Shown piece after piece: positions 56,421-64,000 of a DNA stretch of 64,000 bases. Within the stretch, counting starts at the first letter, position 1; each line of letters opens with the position of its first letter. Under the pieces are notes generated by a model. It worked only from the letters and a program-made list of their open reading frames with translations. It did no database searches and was not told the DNA's origin. Made by a program: the position numbers and the translations under genes. This DNA comes from Triatoma infestans. Its lineage: Eukaryota > Arthropoda > Insecta > Hemiptera > Reduviidae. The stretch is from positions 1-64,000 of the forward strand of contig JAAEAF010003374.1 in assembly GCA_011037195.1 (NCBI GenBank), given 5' to 3'.

Positions 56421-57479
56421 TTATTAGATTATTATTTTCTTTCGAGCAATTGATTAGAAGCAGCTGTCCAGTAAGCAACAGACCTAAGGCTCCTCTTCTA
56501 GACATAAAAAAATAAAAAGAGTTGAGTAAAAATAAGAGAAAATAAAATATCTGTAGATTCTGGCTAGAGAGCAAAATTAAGGTTTCCATGTTCTTATAGA
56601 GAGGCATATTGAGAATATTATTACATTAATGAGGAAGAAATATAATATGCCCACACATAAACAAAGAAAGTGGATATACTCATAAATTTGATGTTAAATC
56701 ATGAAAAAAAAGGATCACCTTGATATGTTGATGATGAGGATGATGGTAAACCACTAAATCATATTATTTTTACAATATTATACAATATTAACTGGTCACT
56801 TGCCAAACAGATGTGTGAGACTTCCTTGCAAAACTGATTTGGTCGGAATGTTTGTGTAACCTGTTCATCACTGGTTAATATTCTCTTCTCTTAAGTTATA
56901 TATAAACAATTATATTTCATATCAAAAATATACATAAACTATGAAATTAATTTATTATTTATTAAAACAGTGAGTGAGATTGTAAATTATTATGCTAAGT
57001 GAAAACCCATGTTTCTAAAGTCTGAAATTCATTTATATTCCAAACAGTGCCAGGAGTGCATTCAGGGGTTAATGCATAATGAGTTGATTTTGTATTTTAA
57101 GACCTACATTTATCGTCTTTTGCATAAATGAAACAAAAAATTTGTTGCTAACAGTGGTTTTTTTAAAAATAGCTGTAAATGCTGTGTTATATGGTATTAT
57201 TCTTATTTGTTATTTGTATTTTTTAATATTTATCACATGTAAAAAGATTATTGAGGTGCAAATGATAAAGATGTTGCACATCTTTACAAATCGTAAATTA
57301 CAACAAAAATTCTCAATTTCTTTGACAATATTTTTAATTAAAATTAACAAAAAATGGCATTTGTATAGCATTTTTTTTTCATGCTCAACATATTCAATGT
57401 ACCGATCATCAGTGAAGCGGGGATAGCAACAGTTAATGTCAATGTTCTCTATTTCCTTATAAATCTCCCACCCCTTTTT
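56421..57479. other. AT-rich stretch, nothing recognised
   Basis: The 94-codon plus frame at 57142-57426 is hydrophobic and low-complexity, and is not supported as a gene. Confidence 0.5.
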
Positions 57480-58412
57480 TACTTTCCCTAACTACTGTTA
57501 GAGGAAGTATTGTTATCGTGCCAAATTTTCGAAACCGAGTTTTTCACTGGATATATCCATTTTAAGGTTTAAAAACGAAAAATCGCACAGAATCTTCAAA
57601 CTTCGCATTTTGTTAAAGTGCTACAAGAAGACCTGAAAATACGTTTTTAGTAAAAATAGTTCAACCGGAAGTGCCACATTACTTAATGTTTTTTCCCCCA
57701 ATTTTTTTGTGATTTTCTTGAAAACGGATCCTTTGATGATTTCCTTTAAACATGGGATATCAACTACACATATAATGAGCAACAACTTTTATTTCAAATA
57801 TTTCTCAGGGAAAATTCATTTAAGGGCGCACTTTTTGGGGGAGAAGTGGGGTTAGGTTTTCCTATAAAATGCTATTTCAGTTGAATACACAATTCTATCA
57901 TCTAAATAATATTAATTATGATTAAATAAATTGTTGAAATTCCGAGTTTGAAGAAAATCGGATGACTGGAAGTGCGTTTTTACTAAAAAGTGTTTTTCAG
58001 TTTTCTCCTATTTTGCTTTAACGATTTTCTTTAAACCAATTATACGAATTATACATATAAAGAGCTACAACTTTTATTTGTAATATTTCTCCTAGGTACA
58101 TACACCATTTAAGTGGTTTTTGCGAGAGGGTGAGGGCTATGTTTTCTTCTAAAGTGCTAACTTAGTTGATTATACTATTCTACCATCTAAACAAAATTAA
58201 TTAGAAATAAATAGATTGCCCAAATTCCGAGTTTCAAGAAAATTTGTAAACCGGAAGGGCGTTTTTACTGAAAAGTTATTTCAATTTTTCGCAATTTTCT
58301 ACATAAAATCATCGACATATTTCATTAAATTTGGTACAACAACTATAAAATTTGTCTATTAGAATTTTGTATACTGCAGTAAGAAAAAGTACTGTGAGTG
58401 TTTGACACCAGT
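57480..58412 (+). repeat. RepA, near full-length copy, first of a tandem pair
   Basis: TACTTTCCCTAACTACTGTTA gives the 5' palindrome in variant form. Monomer starts lie near 57663, 57962 and 58248, and the 3' terminus is GTGAGTGTTTGACACCAG. Only about 8 bp of T-rich sequence separates it from the next copy in the same orientation. Confidence 0.85.
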
Positions 58413-58419
58413 TTTTATT

Positions 58420-59411
58420 TTACTTTCTCTTACTCCTAGTAAGAGGAAGTATTGTAATCGTGTCAAATTTTCGATATCGAGTTTTCACCGGAAATATCCG
58501 TTTTGAGGTCCCCTAAGTCCAAAAAAGTGGTTTTGAGAAAATGGTGTGTGTGTGTGTATGTGTTTGTGTGAGTATGTATGTGAACAGCATAGCTCAAAAA
58601 AACTAAAAACCGCAGAAAGTTGAAACTAGATATTCCGTTTAGAAATCACCATGGGATCTGACTGTACCTTATCTGTCGGAATTCCTCAACCGGAAGTACC
58701 ACTTTACAAGTTGTTTTTTTTATTTTTTTGCGTTTTTCTCAAAAAATGGCTCCGACTATTTTCTTCGAACTTGATATATCAACTACACATACAAAGAGCT
58801 ACAACTTTTATTTGAAACATTTCTCTGGGAAAATTTATTTAAGGGTAATTATGGGGGAGGGGTGGGGCTAGATTTTCATCTAAAGTGCTATTTCAGTTTA
58901 TTAGACAGTTCTATCATCTAAATTATATTAATGAGAATTGGATATGTTGTTGAAATTCCGAGTTTGAAAAAAAATCGGATAACCGGAAGTGCGTTCACTT
59001 TACCACTTTACCATGATTTTTCTTCACTTTTTCGCAATTTTCTCAAAAATGGCTGCGTCGATTTTCTTGAAACTTCCTGTCTAAACTAAACATACATTTT
59101 ATTTAAAACATTTCTTTGGGAAAATTCATTTAAGGGCACTTTTAGGGAAAGGGTGGGGTTATGTTTTTCTCTAAAGTGCTATCTTAAGTTGATTATACAA
59201 TACTATCATCCAAAGAAAATTAATTAGAAATAAATAGATGGCCAAAATTCCGAGTTTCAAAGAAAGTAGTTAACCGGAAGTGCGCTTTTACTGAACAGTT
59301 TTTTCAGTTTTCGATGAATTTCATTAAATTTGGTACAGAAACTATTAAATTTGTCAATTATCATTTTGAGACCTGGAGTAAGAGAATGTTGTGTGAGTGT
59401 TTCACACCAGA
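58420..59411 (+). repeat. RepA, best-preserved copy, second of a tandem pair
   Basis: Reference copy. The 5' perfect-stem palindrome ACTTTCTCTTACT-CCT-AGTAAGAGGAAGT lies at 58422-58450. A GT microsatellite lies at about 58544-58575. Monomer starts CAACCGGAAGTACC (58685), TAACCGGAAGTGCG (58979) and TTAACCGGAAGTGCGC (59271) give a period of about 292 bp. The 3' hairpin GTGTGA-GTGT-TTCACAC lies at 59391-59407, then CAGA and T-run. GTAAGAGAA near the 3' end is an inverted match to the 5' CTCTTAC. Confidence 0.9.
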
Positions 59412-60059
59412 TTTTTTTTTTTTAAATATTTTTGTGTAACCTAGCCAAATTCTATTTTATTTTAATGCAATGAGAACTATATGTTTATGTTTTTTTACTT
59501 TAAAATAATTTGCTTATTTTATTTATATATTTATTGGTTGAATACGTATAATGACTTCAACAAGTAACGAGTTTAACCTTTGTACATCTATACTTATGTA
59601 TAAATAGATAAATAAATAAATAAATAAATACAAAGCTCATAAAATCTAAATCAGAAAAAAATTTATTTATTTCACAAGAGAGAAAGTGCCACATTTACAT
59701 ACTCCAGTTCAGGTTTGACCTGCCCTGGACCGCAAGCGTATGTGTAAAAGAACTTTACTCTCGCGTTGAATATTTTAATTTTTTCTATAACATTTGAAAA
59801 CTATTTAAAAACATATTTAGATACAACGACAGAAATAGAAAACCTTAAAGGTCTTCTCTATGCTAACTATCACACACAAAAAAAATTAAAAAATTTGGAA
59901 GCAATTTTAGCAAGCAATCAGTTAATTATCATACAACTTACCAGTCAGTTCAAAAGCCACCTCAATTTATACCAACACCTGATGCAATTTTTTGAACTGA
60001 TACCAAATTTAAAATACCAAGTTTGAGCTTTCTATGATTATTTGTTTTTGAGATATTTT
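59412..60059. other. Spacer with TAAA microsatellite
   Basis: (TAAA)n at about 59605-59630. The 86-codon frame at 59766-60026 resembles diverged RepA in part and is not called. Confidence 0.45.
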
Positions 60060-60570
60060 GTTTACATATACATACACACCAAACGATTCGCTAAAATTTG
60101 TCCGTACTCGGGAGGCTTTAAAATTTATATTTCCGGTGGAACCTTGATAGTAGCAATAATTCTTATTACCAGCAATAAGTGAAAGTAAAAACTTAAACTT
60201 GTGCGATAAGTAAATACATAAATCACAACTATTCTTTAAACTTCATACGTTTTCTACACACAAATAAGTGTCTATCACTTTTATTTGCAACTTTATTCCT
60301 TGAAAATTTATTATTGGACAGTTCCTGGGATGTGCTGCAATGTTGAACTTTCCTCTAAAGTGGTACTTTAGCATAAAATCGGACTCACCATCTATATAAA
60401 ATAAAGCTCATTAAATGCAGTGCTAGCATTCCAATTTTGTAGAAATCTGTTAACTGGAAATTCGCAACTTTACATGACATAGGTTGTGAGTTCGGGATTT
60501 TTTTTCGCAAATGCTTCCAGAGATTTTCATTAAACAAGGAATGCTAACTGCACATATGTAATTAAACACT
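60060..60570. repeat. Two diverged RepA fragments in opposite orientation
   Basis: 60060-60188 is a minus 5' end (TTATATTTCCGGTGGAACCT, then AGCAATAAGTGAAAGTAAAA). 60200-60570 is a plus internal part (TTGAACTTTCCTCTAAAGTG, then GTTAACTGGAAATTCGC). Both are strongly diverged. Confidence 0.45.
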
Positions 60571-60586
60571 ATCATATTTATATTTT

Positions 60587-60829
60587 GGGGAAGGAATAGC
60601 TAAGTGGTTAGCGTACTGGAAGCCCACGCGGAGGACCCGGGTTCGAGTCCAGCTGTGCTACCCTTAGATTTTTTTTCTTTCTAGGAGCCTCTAAAGCTCA
60701 CTGTCCAGTGATGGACAGTGTTGTCTGTAACGAGAGAATACTGTCCGGGGGCCGGCAGTGCAATGCACCTTCTCAATAGAGAAAGGTGAAACCCATACAT
60801 GTTGACGTGCCTTAAATTTAAAAAAAAAA
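60587..60829 (+). mobile_element. tRNA-derived SINE, family 1, with intact Pol III boxes
   Basis: TTATATTT flanks it at 60578-60585 and 60830-60837. Head GGGGAAGGAATAGC contains A box TAGCTAAGTGG and a perfect B box GGTTCGAGTCC at the usual spacing. The body carries the inverted CACTGTCC/GGACAGTG blocks, and the tail ends in an A-run at 60820-60829. Of the copies here it is the most plausible Pol III template. Confidence 0.92.
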
Positions 60830-61099
60830 TTATATTTGAAAAAATTGAATGGTTTTAATTCTGTGAATTAAAATTAACATTAAATTGAAATTACAAGTTT
60901 TTGCTGGAGGCTGTCACGGTAAGAGGCTGGAGGTTGTCATTAAATGTAATCGCTTCCAATACCCCAAAAAAAATCAATAAGTGTAATCTCTTCCACCTTT
61001 TATGTGTATAATGCGAACGCCAAGAAAACTTAAAAAAAAAACAAAAAAAACTAAGATTAATGAAAATTTGTGGGTTAGTATTACCCTTTCCCAGTGTAC

Positions 61100-61363
61100 G
61101 ACTATTTTTTTTTAAGATCTTTAAAAAAGTTTGTTGTGTGTCCTATATCCATCTACTTGTCGATCGCTAGATCTTTCAGTTTTTATCCCACGCACTGTTT
61201 TTTTTTTTTCAGTTTTGGAAATAGGTAGTAATCGCTTGGTACAAGTCCAGAGAATAAGTTGGATGTGGAAATATTCCCAAAGAAAATCTTTTAAAACGTG
61301 GGCAGCGTATGGCCTCTTATTGTCGTGTTGCAGCAAGCGATAGACGGGCGTGCAAATTTCCAT
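61100..61363 (-). pseudogene. Mariner transposase fragment
   Basis: On the minus strand LLQHDNKRPYAAHVLKDFLW (about 61280-61337) matches the second catalytic Asp block of mariner transposases. A frameshift in a downstream block gives HPTYSLDLYQAITTYFQN near 61220, corresponding to the third catalytic Asp region. The rest of the protein is not recognisable. It is distinct from the DYFLWGY-type elements at 28742 and 34615. Confidence 0.7.
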
Positions 61364-61651
61364 TCAAAAATATCAGTACCCCTCCCTCCTTCACAGGTAG
61401 TCTGGTATGAGGTAGCGATTATAAAAAAACCTCATCAAATATCACAACCTTTCAGGTAACGCTTCTTGTCCAAATAGTTGCCATGATTCCCAGATCTTTA
61501 GAAACATTCCTGATATTTTCACCAAAAAATCTTCATTTTGAAATATAGATAATAGGTTTGGTTTGGCCCGTTGTTAATAATACTTGTAAAACGATTGTTG
61601 GCACTGGAGAAAGAAGAAATTTTTTAAACTTCAGATAAGTTTATTTTTATT

Positions 61652-61690
61652 CTCCGTTTCGCCCAATATCTTGGGTGTTCTTCAACAGGA
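61652..61690 (-). ncRNA. Degenerate hammerhead-like motif
   Basis: On the minus strand CTGTTGAAGAACA, hairpin CCCAA/TTGGG, then GAAACGG. The first box is altered, so activity is doubtful. It resembles the other Penelope-type motifs in order and spacing. Confidence 0.35.
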
Positions 61691-61834
61691 ACTGCCAGGG
61701 AGAAATACCACGGTAGACTCCACAAAAGTTGGCCGAAATTAATAAATATCAACTTTACTAAAGTTTAAAGTTTTCTTCTTTCACCACTGCCAAAGAAGTT
61801 GTACCCAATTTTGAAAAATTCCTTCCTCTGAAGC

Positions 61835-61866
<32 letters not shown>

Positions 61867-61929
61867 TTTGAGGATCATATTTGTAACTTTATATTTTTCA
61901 ATGTTTCTTAGAAGTAAAGTAATGTTTAT

Positions 61930-62000
61930 TTTTTCAGGCGGGCTTGACGCCCAGCCATCAAATTAGGAATGGTTGGAAGGAGGCGGGAGCGCATCCTTTA
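61930..62000 (-). mobile_element. SINE-like repeat, family 2, fragment
   Basis: CAGGCGGGCTTGACGCCCAG then AGGAGGCGGGAGC is the reverse complement of the second half of the family-2 element at 16975. Confidence 0.5.
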
Positions 62001-62807
62001 TTTACTATTAACATTTTACAAACTAATATGAATTTTTTACTTTTCCTTATTCTCCATTTTTAATCATTTTTACGTTAGAGCGCATTCAGACACCCAACGA
62101 GGTCCCAATGGAAAATGCACTAATTTAAAAAAAAAAATTAGAATTTGTTTCATTTTGAATTATCTGGATAATAAATATTATTTTTTTATATTATAAAAAA
62201 AAGTTATTTTTATATTATTATATTTCATATATGCCTTATTTATATTTATTTGAATTGAATTTATTTGATTTATTTTATTTTAAAATCTTCTTTTTTTTTT
62301 TTATATATCCGCAGATAATCAATGTTTTTTATAATCAGTGATATTGTATATGTATTTACATTTGTTTGGAAAATAAACAGAACTTTCTACAGTTGAATTT
62401 AGTTTAATATTTTCGAAATATTATAATGATTTCATTAATTGTATAATGTGTGTGTGGCATGTTGGTGTATACAATAGGCAGTTGTTTAGGTGTATATTTT
62501 AAATTTAGTTAAGTTTGTTAGAAAATTTTTTAGAGTGGTAAGATTGAAAGGAAAGATTGGACCAGATACAGACAATAATGTTAGGTGTCCTCTTTTGGAT
62601 AGTGCCCAAACTTTGGGCAGCCAGACTAGAATGGGTGAATGCAGCCAAACGGTAGCCTGGATATTTATACTTTGTTTTATTAATAAACCTTAATTTATAT
62701 ATATATTATCTACTAGTATATATACCTATATGTATAGTTTTAAGTTTAACGTACTCTCTATAACTGAACTACTAATTTAAGTAGGAATAATTCCTATTAT
62801 AGAAGTA

Positions 62808-62840
<33 letters not shown>

Positions 62841-63380
62841 TTGCTAGACCAATAAAATGAAATTGAGATTTTTATCAGAAATATATATTGCCTTAATACG
62901 AAAAAATATTTCAAGAATTTATATATATAAATATAAATTTATATCCTGGTTTTGTGTGTGTGTGTGTGTATGTGTATCTATTATGTTTCTGTCTGCGTAT
63001 GAATAAATGTAAACAATTAGCTCAAAAACATATTGCTTTAGGTATCACTAGGTAAATACCCCGATGTTATAATAGTACTGTTATTCTAGTCGTCTTTTGT
63101 ATAAGAAGTCAGAATTCCATTCCACGCCATTGGCCGTTTTATTACTATACATATGCGGCCGTTTTGTTACGTGAAGAGAAGTAGAAGCCTATGACTGAAT
63201 GGGAAAGGACACCGTGGCATGCCGACCAAAAGATTCCAATATAGAAATCGCCTTCTGACTCTTCAGTTCTATATTGACCCTTGAGCAAGAATTATTGCGC
63301 AAGATTTAGTTTTTATTTATTATTATTACTTTTTCTTAATCACCAGAGCAATCAGAACCGGTCAAAATCCATCCAGTCGT

Positions 63381-63382
<2 letters not shown>
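62001..63382. other. AT-rich stretch with microsatellites
   Basis: (TTA)n at about 62808-62840, TA-rich blocks and a TG block near 62953-62970. A 67-codon frame near 62490-62693 has no recognised motif. No gene called. Confidence 0.5.
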
Positions 63383-63437
<55 letters not shown>

Positions 63438-64000
63438 AAGGGGGGCCAGTGCACTGCGACCTTGTGATCTATTGTGCTGTGTCCTCTGGGTGCCGTAGGT
63501 TATTTGCCCACAGCACCCGAGCGGATGTCCCAAATGAACATCCGTTCTACAGACCCTCCATCAGGTTAAGATCCCTGAGGAATCTTAGCAACCCCCTCCT
63601 CCCCTGGTAGCTACCCAGGTTCTTGAATCTTCTCTGAATGGCAGCCTTGCAGTCCGTTAGGAGATGTAATGGAGTTTCCTCCAACTCCCCACAGAGTCTG
63701 CATGAGCTGTGTCACCTTCCAAGCCCAGCTTCGTCAGGTGTTCTCTATGTCGGCAATGCCCCGTGAGGAAACCCGTGAGAACGCCAAGCCTTGCTCTTAA
63801 CTCAAGCCAATGCAGGCCTCCGATCTCCGCTGGTTATAATTTCCCATGCAGCTCCTGGCCTGCCGCAAACCGCGGAAGGAGTTGCAGAGTTGATATCCTC
63901 CTTCTCCCTATGTTCTCCCAAGAGAAACCGGGTTCGCTGGCCCCACAAAAAGGGTTCCGGCCCTAGAAGCGGGGTCGCAGCACCTATCTTCGTCAGGTCG
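63383..64000 (-). pseudogene. RNase H-bearing LINE 3' end with 54-nt A tail, runs off window
   Basis: On the minus strand from the window edge: KIGAATPLLGPEPFLWG (end of RNase H), then GLHWLELRARLGVLTGFLTG and HCRHREHLTKLGLE near 63760. After a frameshift comes SCRLCGELEETPLHLLTDC (about 63660-63715), a CX2C-X8-H-X4-C knuckle, then KAAIQRRFKNL and a stop at 63547. The short 3' untranslated region ends in an uninterrupted A54 (T54 on plus, 63383-63436). It belongs to the same family as the decayed copy at 29745-30720. At least one frameshift is visible. Confidence 0.8.

Overview
This window is AT-rich, repeat-dominated nuclear DNA from an invertebrate metazoan, most likely an arthropod. That judgement rests on the element mix: Jockey/RTE/I-type LINE remnants, Penelope-like GIY-YIG coding, Tc1/mariner and PIF/Harbinger remnants, and tRNA-derived SINEs. 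Species cannot be assigned from the sequence. I found no convincing intact host protein gene, rRNA, functional tRNA gene or CRISPR array. Almost every long open frame is a shadow of a repeat or part of a decayed transposon. Coordinates of decayed repeats are approximate (about 5-30 bp).

The dominant component is one roughly 0.95-1.0 kb interspersed repeat, here called RepA. About 20 full or partial copies occur in both orientations, including two head-to-tail pairs (57480-59411, and 28985-29640 on the minus strand). RepA has a 5' hairpin, internal tandem monomers of about 290 bp, a 3' hairpin and T-runs outside both ends. This architecture resembles non-autonomous Helentrons (HINE/DINE-1 type); the assignment is inference. 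RepA copies act as landing pads: a fold-back mariner-like element (33823-35276), a 647-bp solo LTR (47812-48458), a 204-bp insert with a hammerhead-like motif (28093-28296) and other fragments sit inside them.

Region by region. 0-9 kb: RepA copies, a tRNA-SINE, and an RNase H-bearing LINE remnant. 9.4-14.6 kb: two fold-back structures with Penelope/hammerhead-like motifs, plus RepA. 17-18.4 kb: a 5'-truncated Penelope-like element with a GIY-YIG domain and a hammerhead-like motif downstream. 20.6-22.2 kb: a GC-richer island with two TCACGTGA sites, then a 736-bp GC-rich insert flanked by a perfect 14-bp target duplication that breaks an unidentified reading frame. 23-25.1 kb: a LINE 3' end and an internally deleted Harbinger element. 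27.5-36 kb: nested RepA copies, two LINE 3' ends and the fold-back mariner. 36-39.5 kb: no recognised feature. 39.6-46.5 kb: a 442-bp Penelope-type inverted insert with a 13-bp target duplication, an RTE-like LINE, a SINE and a Jockey LINE. 47-53.9 kb: SINEs, the solo LTR and an RTE-like LINE with its catalytic-motif region deleted. 54-61.4 kb: RepA copies, a LINE 3' end, a SINE with good Pol III boxes and a mariner remnant. 63.4-64 kb: a LINE 3' end with an unbroken 54-nt A tail, running off the window.

The most distinctive signal is the recurrence, at least nine times, of the arrangement CTGAnGA - hairpin - GAAAC, the hammerhead core known from Penelope-like elements. Three instances lie in fold-back structures, one lies beside a recognisable Penelope GIY-YIG domain, and one lies in a small stand-alone insert.
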